64,000 bases of DNA, taken from the NCBI RefSeq assembly GCF_026262645.1, contig NZ_SHNO01000001.1, positions 2,170,001-2,234,000 on the forward strand. The letters run 5' to 3'. The stretch comes from Candidatus Marimicrobium litorale. Its GTDB lineage: Bacteria > Pseudomonadota > Gammaproteobacteria > Pseudomonadales > Halieaceae. Positions 45,645 to 54,258 of this stretch are shown here, piece by piece. Position 1 is the stretch's first letter; the number at the start of each line of letters is the position of its first letter. The notes below the pieces were generated by a model. It saw only the letters and a program-made list of their open reading frames with translations. It was not told where the DNA came from and made no database searches. Made by a program: the position numbers and the translations under genes.

Positions 45645-46660
45645 TGCGTCTCTATCCAGAGAAAATCGCCAACCACCTACAACAACAACTGTCACCCGTA
45701 TACCTGATCAGTGGCGACGAGCCGCTGCTGGTGCAGGAATGCTGCGATATGGTCAGGCAGAAAGCACGTGAGGCGGGCTGTACTGAGCGTGAAGTGATAG
45801 ACAGCAGTGCCGCGGGCTTTAAGTGGCCGGACATACTGAACAGCGCTGCCAGCATGTCGCTCTTTGCCGAACGTAAACTCACCGAAATACGTATTCCCAA
45901 CGGCAAACCCGGTAAGGAAGGAAGCGCGGCGCTCTGCGACTATCTTGAACTTGCCAGCGGCGATGACGTATTACTGGTAATTGCCGGTAAGATCGACAAG
46001 CAATCGGTTAACAGCAAATGGTATAAGGCGCTGGACAAGGCGGGGACAACTGTTCAGATCTGGCCAGTCAAATCTGCAGAGATGCCCCGCTGGCTGCAAC
46101 AACGCGTGCGCGCGGCGAATATGGAGATCGACAGAGAGGCGCTGCAGCTACTTTGCGAACAGGTGGAGGGCAACCTGCTGGCCGCCGTACAGGAGATAGA
46201 AAAACTGAAACTATTGACGGACGATACACGCATCACCGTCAACACGGTGACCAATTCCGTCTCCAACAACGCCCGCTACAACCTGTTCGATATGACCGAC
46301 AATGCGCTCAAAGGGGATGCAGCGGGCAGCTTGCGGATGCTGCACGGTCTGCGCGGTGAAGGTACGGAGCCACTGGTCGCCCTCTGGGCACTGACCCGTG
46401 AAATTCGCACGCTGTATGAGGCAAGAAGGGATTGCGACAAGGGACAAAAACCGCAACAGGCGCTCACTACCCGCCGCGTCTGGAAAAGCCGCATGCCGCT
46501 AATGCAGTCCGCCCTTTCGCGCCATAACAGCGACTCACTGTCGCTATTGCTGGAACAGGCCGCCCTCGTTGACGGCAACGTCAAGGGCTACGCCAGCGGC
46601 AACGCCTGGGACAATCTCGAGCAGCTTGTCACGTCGCTGAGCCATAACGCCGCCGCCTGA
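45644..46660 (+). CDS. holA: DNA polymerase III delta subunit HolA
   Basis: 338 residues; its ATG shares one base with the lptE stop. The opening is MRLYPEKIANHLQQQLSPVYLISGDEPLLVQECCD, with AAA+-like domains I-II to about 200 and the C-terminal collar domain beyond. LLAAVQEIEKLKLL and NARYNLFDMTDNALKGD are typical of HolA. It is the clamp-loader wrench that opens the beta clamp. In E. coli nadD follows; here the SOS-controlled imuAB genes follow instead. Confidence 0.94.
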   Translation: MRLYPEKIANHLQQQLSPVYLISGDEPLLVQECCDMVRQKAREAGCTEREVIDSSAAGFKWPDILNSAASMSLFAERKLTEIRIPNGKPGKEGSAALCDYLELASGDDVLLVIAGKIDKQSVNSKWYKALDKAGTTVQIWPVKSAEMPRWLQQRVRAANMEIDREALQLLCEQVEGNLLAAVQEIEKLKLLTDDTRITVNTVTNSVSNNARYNLFDMTDNALKGDAAGSLRMLHGLRGEGTEPLVALWALTREIRTLYEARRDCDKGQKPQQALTTRRVWKSRMPLMQSALSRHNSDSLSLLLEQAALVDGNVKGYASGNAWDNLEQLVTSLSHNAAA

Positions 46661-46758
46661 TTCAACCGGCCTGCGCCCAGGGGAGCGGCACTGCCTCCCG
46701 TGGCAACACCCCCCGCATATACCACCACACCGCGCTTGCATTTCTGGATATACAGTAC

Positions 46759-46778
46759 TACTGTATATATATACAGTA
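46759..46778. promoter_or_regulatory. Consensus LexA box of the imuAB operon
   Basis: TACTGTATATATATACAGTA reads as a perfect 20-base palindrome and equals the E. coli LexA consensus as I know it (CTG-N10-CAG with AT alternation). It lies about 34 bases before the imuA start codon. A further inverted repeat, TATACAGTA-C-TACTGTATA (46749-46767), overlaps it, so three TACTGTA/TACAGTA half-sites stand in a row. SOS repression of imuAB is the expected role. Confidence 0.92.
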
Positions 46779-46812
46779 TATTGGCCAAACTATCCCCCGG
46801 AGGTAAATCACC

Positions 46813-47547
46813 GTGAATGAGATGCTGGAACAGGTTATCAAGCGCAACGACACCTGGCGCGGCCGGCAGGATTATTTCCGGGCCGGAGGCGCTTCCGCCA
46901 ACAGTAATCTGCACGGAGCGCAGGGTCTGCCCACCGGCTATTCAACGCTGGACGCCGAATTACGGCAGCAGGGCTGGCCTACAGACGGCATGGTAGAGCT
47001 ACTGAGCGATGGCTGCGGAATGGGCGCCATGGGCGTATTCCTTCCGGCAATGGAGCAACTGAGCGAACAAGCCCGCTGGCAGACATTCATTGCACCGCCC
47101 TATATACCCTACGCCCCGCTGCTGGCGGCACGAGGCATTGATACAGGACAAATCTTAATGGTGCACCCTCGCAGCCGTGAGGATTTACTCTGGGCCACAG
47201 AACAGGCCCTGCGCAGTACCACCTGCAGCGCGGTGTTCAGCTGGCTGGGCGCGCAGGAATATCGCTACAGCGAATTGCGGCGATTACAACTGGCTGCCGC
47301 CGACAGCGACAGTCTGGCCGTATTGTTTCGCCCTAACCAGATACAAGGCCACCACACTCCTGCCAGCCTGCGTCTACAGATGCGCGAGTACCGCAAGGTG
47401 CGCATCCTCAAGCAGCGCGGTGGTCAACGGGTCATCGATGTCACACTGCCCCCGGAAGAAGACTCACCACAACAACCGCAGTTGTGGGAGCTGCCTCAAA
47501 ACCCGGGAGCAGGCCAGCCCGCCGGAGCTGCCGAGTACCGAGCCTAG
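46813..47547 (+). CDS. imuA: ImuA, RecA-like accessory protein of SOS mutagenesis
   Basis: 244 residues from a GTG with GGAGG nine bases upstream. It carries the ImuA opening PTGYSTLDAELRQQGWPTDGMVELLSD near 38-65, a degenerate RecA/SulA-like ATPase core without a canonical Walker A (GCGMGAMGVFLPA instead), and a C-terminal tail rich in Pro and Gln. It acts with ImuB and DnaE2 in translesion synthesis. The LexA box upstream makes it the head of the SOS transcript. Confidence 0.92.
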   Translation: MNEMLEQVIKRNDTWRGRQDYFRAGGASANSNLHGAQGLPTGYSTLDAELRQQGWPTDGMVELLSDGCGMGAMGVFLPAMEQLSEQARWQTFIAPPYIPYAPLLAARGIDTGQILMVHPRSREDLLWATEQALRSTTCSAVFSWLGAQEYRYSELRRLQLAAADSDSLAVLFRPNQIQGHHTPASLRLQMREYRKVRILKQRGGQRVIDVTLPPEEDSPQQPQLWELPQNPGAGQPAGAAEYRA

Positions 47548-47618
47548 ACCGTGCTGGACGGCCGTTGTGACACCACTGCATCAGAGCCTTCTCCTGATAG
47601 GCATCTGCGACTGCGTTT

Positions 47619-49046
47619 GTGAGCCTGTGGCTATGCCTGCGCTTTGACCAACTGCCTCTGCAATGCCTGGACCGCAATGAACGACAGCCAGTCGTAGTGC
47701 TGGCCGCACAGCGGGTCATCTGCGCCAACGACTGCGCCTCGGCACTGGGTATTCAACCGGGCATGGGCAGCGCCACCGTAAGGGCGCTGGCCGCGGATGA
47801 ACCAGTGCGGCTGCTGGAAAGGGATGAACAGACTGAACAGAGCTGCATGCACCAGTTATGCAGTTGGGCCTACGGTATTACACCTACCCTGTGCACCTGG
47901 CAGGAGCACTGTCTGCAACTGGAAATCGGCGGATGCCTGACCCTATTCCGGGGCTTGCAACCCCTGCTCGCCGAAATCATCCGGGGGGTCAGCAGCAAGG
48001 GCTTCAGTATGCTCCAGGGACTGGCTCCCACGCCAAAAGCTGCCTGGCTGCTGTCCTTCGCCGATAAGGATTCAGCCATGGCGATAGATCAAGCGCTGGA
48101 GGAAAGACTCGCCCCCCTGCCACTGGATCACCTGGCAACCGTCACGCAAGGAATCGACTCCCTGCGCCGAGCCGGACTGCACACACTGGGCGATGTGCTG
48201 GCTCTACCACCCGCCTCTCTGGGTCGACGCTGCGGCAAAGCTTTTACCGACTTCCTGCAACAGCTGCTGGGGCAGCGGGACGACTTGCAGGTGAGCTTCA
48301 CGCCCCCGGCAAGTTTCACGGACGCCGTCTGGTTTGGCTATGAGGTCAAGACCTGCGACGAACTATTGCCCGCAGTACAACAGCTGTTGCAGTCCCTGTG
48401 CCACTTCTTGCGCAATACCCAGCTGCGTACCAGCGAAGTTACATGGCAACTGGTCGGTGTCGACCACACACTGCTCGATCTGCGCGTGCGCAGCGCCAGC
48501 AGTCACAGCGACTGGGAAAACTGGTACCAACTCAGCTGTATCCACTTCGCTCGACTGCAACTGACAAACGGTGTGGAAGGTCTGAACCTAGACTGCCAGG
48601 ACTTGCAACTTGGCCAGCAAGAAAGTATTGACCTGTTCAGCCCCCGCAACCAGCGTGAGCCCCTGGCGGCCCTGCTGGATCGCCTGCGCAACCGTCTCGG
48701 CCTGCAAGCGATCGAAACCGTCGACTGCCGTGACGAACACCTACCGGAATTCTCTGTACAGGTGGGCAACGAACTCACAGGGAGCAGACCTGGGCCGCGT
48801 AATCGATCAGCCCAGAGACCTTTCTGGTTAATGCCTCAACCAGTGCCCCTGCGCCAGCAAGGCGAAAGCCTTTACTGGAACGGGGTTCTCACATTGCACT
48901 ACGGTCCGGAACGTATCGAGGATAACTGGTGGCGGCAGGCGGTAAGCCGCGACTACTACATCGCCGCTGACGCGGCGGGACAGCAGTACTGGCTGTTTCG
49001 CGATCGCCTGGAGCGGCGCTGGTATATCCACGGTGTCTTCGCCTAG
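47619..49046 (+). CDS. imuB: ImuB, catalytically inactive Y-family polymerase-like protein
   Basis: 475 residues from a GTG, 71 bases after imuA. The N-terminus LWLCLRFDQLPLQCLDR replaces the catalytic palm motif of active Y-family polymerases, as usual for ImuB. Helix-hairpin-helix and little-finger-like parts follow (RAGLHTLGDVLALPPASLGRRCG, about 190-210). ImuB is the adaptor that links ImuA and DnaE2 to the beta clamp. The usual third gene, dnaE2, is not downstream; the next gene is on the other strand. Confidence 0.92.
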   Translation: MSLWLCLRFDQLPLQCLDRNERQPVVVLAAQRVICANDCASALGIQPGMGSATVRALAADEPVRLLERDEQTEQSCMHQLCSWAYGITPTLCTWQEHCLQLEIGGCLTLFRGLQPLLAEIIRGVSSKGFSMLQGLAPTPKAAWLLSFADKDSAMAIDQALEERLAPLPLDHLATVTQGIDSLRRAGLHTLGDVLALPPASLGRRCGKAFTDFLQQLLGQRDDLQVSFTPPASFTDAVWFGYEVKTCDELLPAVQQLLQSLCHFLRNTQLRTSEVTWQLVGVDHTLLDLRVRSASSHSDWENWYQLSCIHFARLQLTNGVEGLNLDCQDLQLGQQESIDLFSPRNQREPLAALLDRLRNRLGLQAIETVDCRDEHLPEFSVQVGNELTGSRPGPRNRSAQRPFWLMPQPVPLRQQGESLYWNGVLTLHYGPERIEDNWWRQAVSRDYYIAADAAGQQYWLFRDRLERRWYIHGVFA

Positions 49047-49056
49047 CCCTAGCCTG

Positions 49057-50085
49057 TCACGGAAACAGCAACACAGGCTCAAAACGAGGCAACGTCATGA
49101 ACTGTATTTCGGGGTTTGCTGCCGCCTTGTCGTACAGGAACGCTCGTGTCTCCTCTTCGTCACCAGACACCCATGCCACTGCTGTTACCGGCCCAAGAAA
49201 AGGGCCCCGCAGTGGGCCGGTCAGACTGTCGTAATGAATGGGCACAACCCGCGAGGCCGCGACCGTCTCTATTATTTCCCGCCAGTAACCCTCCCGGTAG
49301 GCCGGGCTTTGCGAACCCAGTCCGCCCACACCGAGAAACACCGTCTCCGCCTCCAGACCGCGCAGAGCATCTGGCACATAACCCGCGCTACCGACAATCA
49401 GCCAGCTGCCCGCCGGATGACTCACGTGCAATAGATATACTTTCCCAACGGGGTAATCAAACGCGGCAACAGGCGGCACCAGTGGCGCGTCAAGGCCCAG
49501 ACTGCCCAGCCCCCGCTCCCGCACCATGGGGTCCGGGAATGCAAAGTGCCGGGACTCGATAGGCGTGATCTCAAAACGCCCCAGGTGAAACGGCTCGCGA
49601 TCGACCAGTACCTGAATCTGCGACTCGGGCAAGCCCCAGCCACGACCGATATAAGCGGTCGTGTCAGACCCCATTAATACCGCGCCTGTGCGACGCGCCA
49701 CTTCCGGTGCATCCATGGCGTGATCGTAATGAGAGTGAAGTGGGACTACCGCCGCCAGTGTGTCGACATCGTTTGCCGCCAGACCCCACTCAATAGCCGA
49801 CAGGTCGGGCTCTATCTTGCCGAGCACTAATTGCAGGGGAGCGGGCCGAGAAAACCAGCCATCGGTCATCCATGCGGTTTCGCCGTCACTGAACAAGAGG
49901 GTCGCCGTGCCGCTGTACCTCACAGTCACCGCACCGGCGGACACATCCGGCTCACCGGGCACGGCCCAGTCAGGATTAACGGGTAAGGCCGTGTGATGGT
50001 TCAGGGCATAGGTAAATAAAAGCAGCACTGCAGCAACGCATACCAGCACTAGTATACCCACCAGCCTTACGCGTTTATTCAACAA
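49057..50085 (-). CDS. Metallo-beta-lactamase-fold hydrolase, membrane-anchored
   Basis: 342 residues from a TTG at 50085 (no better start seen). Residues about 8-28 are a membrane anchor. The zinc-binding motif PLHSHYDHAMD lies near 118, with a further His in GSDTTAYIGRG-to-ESRHFAFPDP near 180 and a late IHYDS near 300. The pattern is closest to UlaG-like or N-acyl-PE phospholipase D-like MBL proteins. It probably acts in the periplasm; the substrate is unknown. It converges on imuB with only ten bases between stops. Confidence 0.83.
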   Translation of the reverse strand: MLNKRVRLVGILVLVCVAAVLLLFTYALNHHTALPVNPDWAVPGEPDVSAGAVTVRYSGTATLLFSDGETAWMTDGWFSRPAPLQLVLGKIEPDLSAIEWGLAANDVDTLAAVVPLHSHYDHAMDAPEVARRTGAVLMGSDTTAYIGRGWGLPESQIQVLVDREPFHLGRFEITPIESRHFAFPDPMVRERGLGSLGLDAPLVPPVAAFDYPVGKVYLLHVSHPAGSWLIVGSAGYVPDALRGLEAETVFLGVGGLGSQSPAYREGYWREIIETVAASRVVPIHYDSLTGPLRGPFLGPVTAVAWVSGDEEETRAFLYDKAAANPEIQFMTLPRFEPVLLFP

Positions 50086-50199
50086 ATGTGTCCCATAGTT
50101 TCTGCAACAGGGGCTATATTTTCACGCCCGTCGGCCACGGCGCGAGCGCTCCTCATCACAGGCACCCCGCCGGGGAGGCGGCCCAGGGAGGCCTCACCT

Positions 50200-50766
50200 T
50201 CAGGGCTCCGCAGGATCTGTAACATCGGTGAAAATACCGGTATCGGCGCCGTTCAGGCTGTGCGTATTATTCTGCTCCCAATAGTCCTTAATACCTGATT
50301 CACCGTGATTAATCGCCCACTTTTTTAACGTGGGCCGCTCTCCACCATGCTCAAAAAACGGCACCGCATAGCCGCACGAAGTCTGCACCATCGACAGATT
50401 GACCACAAAAATCTGGCGCGCCCCCGGCGAATCGGGAAAGCGCGACAACAACGCCGACCACTGTTCATGGCGAGGGTGCACCACTATCGCCTGGCCATAG
50501 AGACGCAGTATCAGGGGCTGCTTGTCGAAGGAGCAGAACATCACTGTCATACGACCATTTTCGAGCACATGGGCAGCGGACTCGTTGCCGCTACCCGTGA
50601 GATTGAGCCAGGCAACCCGGGTGTCATCGAGAATGCGTAAACTGTCCATTCCCTTGGGAGAGACATTCACGTGACCGCTGGCACCGGCGGTGCCGACAAA
50701 GTAAATATGCTGCGCCTCAATAAACGCGCGATGCTTTCCATTCAGTGCGTCGAATTTTTCTGCCAC
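50200..50766 (-). CDS. Pyridoxamine 5'-phosphate oxidase-family flavoprotein
   Basis: 188 residues from the GTG at 50766, which has a strong GGAGGAAAG upstream; the ATG at 50793 has none. The split-barrel FMN fold is indicated by YFVGTAGASGHVNVSPKGMDSLRIL near 22-46, AWLNLTGSGNESAAHVLENGRMTVMFCSFD and the C-terminal SCGYAVPFFE with TLKKWAINHGESGI. This branch (PNPOx-like, general stress/FMN-binding) is not the vitamin B6 enzyme. Its substrate is unknown. Confidence 0.87.
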   Translation of the reverse strand: MAEKFDALNGKHRAFIEAQHIYFVGTAGASGHVNVSPKGMDSLRILDDTRVAWLNLTGSGNESAAHVLENGRMTVMFCSFDKQPLILRLYGQAIVVHPRHEQWSALLSRFPDSPGARQIFVVNLSMVQTSCGYAVPFFEHGGERPTLKKWAINHGESGIKDYWEQNNTHSLNGADTGIFTDVTDPAEP

Positions 50767-50799
50767 AGGACTTTCCTCCTCTACTCCAGCCATGAATCA

Positions 50800-51198
50800 T
50801 CAGCCGGAGTCCTTTTCACCTTCGATATCAATATACACGTCCGGCGTAAAAGGTGGCGAGCAAATCGCGAGGAATATCAAATCCGTTTGACCAACACTGG
50901 CGATGCGTTGACGAGTCAGCGGTGGAATGAGCACAACATCTCCGGGCACCACCTCCTGGGGCGGCATATCACCCACCTCCACGAGGCCACATCCTTGCAA
51001 CAAAACATAGCGCTCTCCCGTATCGCGCAGCATGTGCCAACGTGTCGCCTCGCCGGGAGCAAGCCTGGCGCGTGCAATAGATACTGCGGCATCATCATCA
51101 GAGTTGGATAACTCCGTGATATAGCACCCTTCCTCGAAGAAGTATTCTTCAGCTACCGCTGATAACTTTACAGACACTGTCATATCGTTTGCTGTCAC
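50800..51198 (-). CDS. Small cupin-domain protein
   Basis: 132 residues from the GTG at 51198 (GAGGG five bases upstream); an ATG at 51183 also fits. One cupin barrel: GEATRWHMLRDTGERYVLLQG (motif 1, with metal-ligand-like His and Glu) near 62-82, and PGDVVLIPPLTRQRIASVG (motif 2) near 95-113, whose His is replaced by Arg/Gln. It may be a small-molecule binding protein rather than an enzyme. It lies ten bases after the Rossmann gene on the same strand. Confidence 0.85.
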   Translation of the reverse strand: MTANDMTVSVKLSAVAEEYFFEEGCYITELSNSDDDAAVSIARARLAPGEATRWHMLRDTGERYVLLQGCGLVEVGDMPPQEVVPGDVVLIPPLTRQRIASVGQTDLIFLAICSPPFTPDVYIDIEGEKDSG

Positions 51199-51208
51199 GA
51201 GTCCCTCA

Positions 51209-51850
51209 CTAATACTGGATGATCGGCGCCTTGCGCAGCCACTTATCGTTATCGAGCATCTGCAGCATCGCGTGAGCACAGTCGGCAAACGAGATACTGG
51301 ACAACCCACTGAACCGCAGGAAGCCAATACGGTAAGTGCCGCGTCGCGTCCCCTTTTTCATCTGCAGGGGACGTATGCCGACCCAGTCAATATCCAGGCT
51401 GTTATCCAGCAAGTGCAGCTGGTGCTCCTTGTCCGTATGGCGATGGCTCAGAAATCTGTTGGCATACCACCGCACGAAGCGGGCGCCCAACGTTATCTCA
51501 TCCTCTGGCCTGAAATTACTGCCGCCGCCACACCACACCAGGCGACTGATGCCTCGCTCTCGCATCACCGATAAAATATTTTGCGTCACGTCAGTACACA
51601 GGTTTTTAGGCGATGTTTTTTCATCAATGCCGACAGCAAAAAGCACCGCCTCCGTTTCGGCCGGCAGCGCTATGCTGACATCCTCACGGACCAGGCCATC
51701 ACCTTGCACCACGGTAACTCGCTCGGCAATGTCCGGGGATATCTTGTCCGGATTCCTCACCAGTACTGTTATATCGTGGCCTGCGATTAAGCCCTGCGAC
51801 AAACACTCGTTTCCCAAGTCGCCGGTTGCGCCAAACAGGGTAAGTTTCAT
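51209..51850 (-). CDS. NAD(P)-binding Rossmann protein, NmrA/SDR-a5-like
   Basis: 213 residues from the ATG at 51850, preceded by GAGGAAG. The N-terminal LTLFGATGDLGNECLSQGL (GxxGxxG) binds NAD(P), followed by ITVLVRNPDKI and VVQGDGL, typical of atypical SDRs related to NmrA and biliverdin reductase B. No catalytic YxxxK is evident, so it may be a reductase of the BLVRB kind or a redox sensor. The cupin and PNPOx-like genes follow in the same direction. Confidence 0.87.
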   Translation of the reverse strand: MKLTLFGATGDLGNECLSQGLIAGHDITVLVRNPDKISPDIAERVTVVQGDGLVREDVSIALPAETEAVLFAVGIDEKTSPKNLCTDVTQNILSVMRERGISRLVWCGGGSNFRPEDEITLGARFVRWYANRFLSHRHTDKEHQLHLLDNSLDIDWVGIRPLQMKKGTRRGTYRIGFLRFSGLSSISFADCAHAMLQMLDNDKWLRKAPIIQY

Positions 51851-51974
51851 CAACCGCTTCCTCGTGCCAATGCGGCATGTGCGTATGCGAAGATTTGCAA
51901 AACAATCCAACCCTCGGAAGCACGCCGCTTTACCGTGTCAGGCTCCGCAAGCTCTCCTCCGGCGACAAGCCAAG

Positions 51975-52053
51975 CCTGTCATCCTGTCATCCTGTCATCC
52001 TGTCATCCTGTCATCCTGTCATCCTGTCATCCTGTCATCCTGTCATCCTGTCA
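51975..52053. repeat. CCTGTCAT octamer tandem repeat, about 10 copies
   Basis: Nine exact copies of CCTGTCAT from 51975 to 52046, followed by seven bases of a tenth copy (to 52053). The array lies between the divergent Rossmann and alkylsulfatase genes, about 125 bases from the first start and 180 from the second. The unit of eight is not a multiple of three. Such perfect arrays often vary in copy number by slippage. Confidence 0.95.
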
Positions 52054-52233
52054 ATGAGAGTATCGAGCCCGACTGTAGAAATAAAGGTAGGAGGAACAGG
52101 TTCTCACGCAGAGCAACACCCTTGAGCAGCTTATCCCTTGAGCAAGGGCCGATGAACTGCTAGTGTCATGCACGTTTCGCTGGGCAGTGCCCGCCAGTTC
52201 AAGGGGTGCAATACAATCCGCAGGGAGATCATT

Positions 52234-54213
52234 ATGTCGAATCTAATCAACTGGCGAATGGCACGGCTGTCACTAGTCCCCCTGCTACTACTGACCGCCT
52301 GCGGCGAAGAGCCTGACGACAACATACTCACCCGCCAGGGCAATATGCCCGCCACTGCGACCACCATCGAGGCCAACGCAAAAGTTCCACAGACGCTGGA
52401 TCTCGCGGACCCGCGCGACTTTGAGGATGCACGTCGCGGGCTGATAGCCGCACCCGAAGCATTGCAGATAACGGGTCCCGAGGGCGACTTGATCTGGGAT
52501 ATGCCATCCTATGATTTTATCGAGGGTGAGGCACCGGATACGGTCAACCCCAGTCTGTGGCGGCAAGCGACACTGAACAACGTCCACGGACTGTTCGAGG
52601 TGGCGCCGCGACTTTACCAACTGCGCGGCTTTGATCTCTCCAATATGAGTATTATCGAGGGGGACACTGGCTGGATTCTGGTCGACCCGTTGACGACAGA
52701 GGAAACGGCTGCGGCCGCGATTGCCTTCGCACGGGAACACCTGGGAACGAAACCGATTTCCGCGGTTATCTTCACCCACTCCCACATCGACCACTTCGGT
52801 GGCGTGTTGGCTGTCCTTGGCGCCAACAGTGATACAGAAATCATCGCGCCCAAGGGGTTTATGGAAGAAGCCACTAGCGAGAACGTACTCGCGGGCAGCA
52901 CCATGAGCCGCCGCTCCATGTTCATGTACGGCAGCCAACTCGAACACTCACCTCGGGGTCACGTGGACTCAGGTCTGGGCAAAAGTCCTGCTTTTGGCAG
53001 CCCGGGCATCATCGAGCCCACACAGATCATCGATACCACGGGCCAGGCGCTGACCATCGACGGCGTCGAGTTCATTTTCCAAAATGCAGCGGGCTCCGAG
53101 GCTCCCGCAGAACTCACCTTTTACCTCCCGCAGTTCAAAGCCTTCTGCGGCGCAGAGGTCGTGTCTCGCAATATGCACAACGTTTATACGTTGCGAGGCG
53201 CTCAAGTGCGTGACGCACTCAAATGGAGTGGCTATATCGACGAGGCCATTCACCTTTTCCCCGACGTGGAAGTCTACTTTGCCAGCCACCATTGGCCCCT
53301 GTGGGGCAACGACGCTATCGTCGATTTCCTGAAAAAGCAGCGTGATAGCTACGCCTACATCCATGATCAGACTCTGCGATTAGCCGCTATGGGCTACACC
53401 CCGCGTGAAATTGCCGATATGGTCGAGATGCCGGAGTCACTGCGCAAGAGTTTCCCCAACCGTGGCTATTACGGCACTGTTAAGCATAATGCCAAGGCCG
53501 TATACCAACGGTACTTCGGCTGGTACGACGGTAACCCGGCAAACCTGGATCCACTGCCACCGGAGCAATCGGCAAAACACTACGTCAAAATTATGGGCGG
53601 CGCCAATGCTATTCTGGAAAGCGCGCAAGACAGCTTTAACGACGGCGAGTACCGCTGGGTGGCTGAACTGCTGAATCAACTGGTTTTCGCAGAACCCGAT
53701 AATGCCCGCGCCCGAGCGTTGTTGGCCCAGACCTACGACCAACTGGCTTACCAGGCGGAATCCGGTCCCTGGCGTGATGTCTATCTCACCGGCGCGCTTG
53801 AATTACGACAGGGCACCCCCACAGAGGGCATTGATCTTGCCCATGCGAAAAACCTGATCGAAAAGACACCGCTGGACCAGTTTTTTACGCTCATGGCTGC
53901 CACGCTGAACGGCCCCAAAGCGGACGGCAAGCACTATACGTTGAATATTGAATTTACTGACATGGGGGAAACCTACGTACTGGAACTGGAGAACTCTGTT
54001 CTCCATCACCGTGAGGGCGAAGCCGACCCAGGCGCCGACGCGACCGTACGTATTACTCACCCCCTGTTTATAAAAATGCTGATAGGCGATGTCGGCGTGA
54101 AAGATATACTTTTCTCCGATGACGTGTCCGTGGAAGGGGGCAAGCTCTCTCTGATACAGTTCTTTGCCCTGCTGGACACACCCGATCCAATGTTCAATAT
54201 CGTTACGCCCTAG
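52234..54213 (+). CDS. Alkyl sulfatase, SdsA1/BDS1-like, predicted lipoprotein
   Basis: 659 residues from the ATG at 52234, with AGGGAG upstream. The signal ends in the lipobox LLTAC (Cys near residue 24), so the enzyme is probably anchored to a membrane. The metallo-beta-lactamase core has FTHSHIDHFGG near 185 and further ligands in AEVVSRNMHN and ASHHWPLWGN. A dimerisation/helical domain and a C-terminal SCP2-like lipid-binding domain (from about 530) follow, the full alkylsulfatase order. It should release sulfate from alkyl sulfates such as SDS. Confidence 0.92.
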   Translation: MSNLINWRMARLSLVPLLLLTACGEEPDDNILTRQGNMPATATTIEANAKVPQTLDLADPRDFEDARRGLIAAPEALQITGPEGDLIWDMPSYDFIEGEAPDTVNPSLWRQATLNNVHGLFEVAPRLYQLRGFDLSNMSIIEGDTGWILVDPLTTEETAAAAIAFAREHLGTKPISAVIFTHSHIDHFGGVLAVLGANSDTEIIAPKGFMEEATSENVLAGSTMSRRSMFMYGSQLEHSPRGHVDSGLGKSPAFGSPGIIEPTQIIDTTGQALTIDGVEFIFQNAAGSEAPAELTFYLPQFKAFCGAEVVSRNMHNVYTLRGAQVRDALKWSGYIDEAIHLFPDVEVYFASHHWPLWGNDAIVDFLKKQRDSYAYIHDQTLRLAAMGYTPREIADMVEMPESLRKSFPNRGYYGTVKHNAKAVYQRYFGWYDGNPANLDPLPPEQSAKHYVKIMGGANAILESAQDSFNDGEYRWVAELLNQLVFAEPDNARARALLAQTYDQLAYQAESGPWRDVYLTGALELRQGTPTEGIDLAHAKNLIEKTPLDQFFTLMAATLNGPKADGKHYTLNIEFTDMGETYVLELENSVLHHREGEADPGADATVRITHPLFIKMLIGDVGVKDILFSDDVSVEGGKLSLIQFFALLDTPDPMFNIVTP

Positions 54214-54258
54214 TATCAAGTAGGGCAGTTCTGCAAAAACGTTACCGGAGCAATCACC

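Noticed and set aside
51975-52053. CRISPR-like array
   Set aside because: The unit is only 8 bases with no spacers, so it is a simple tandem repeat.
51877-52125. Plus-strand frame through the octamer repeat
   Set aside because: The product is only the translated repeat (ILSSCHPV units); no ribosome-binding site and no coding signal outside the array.
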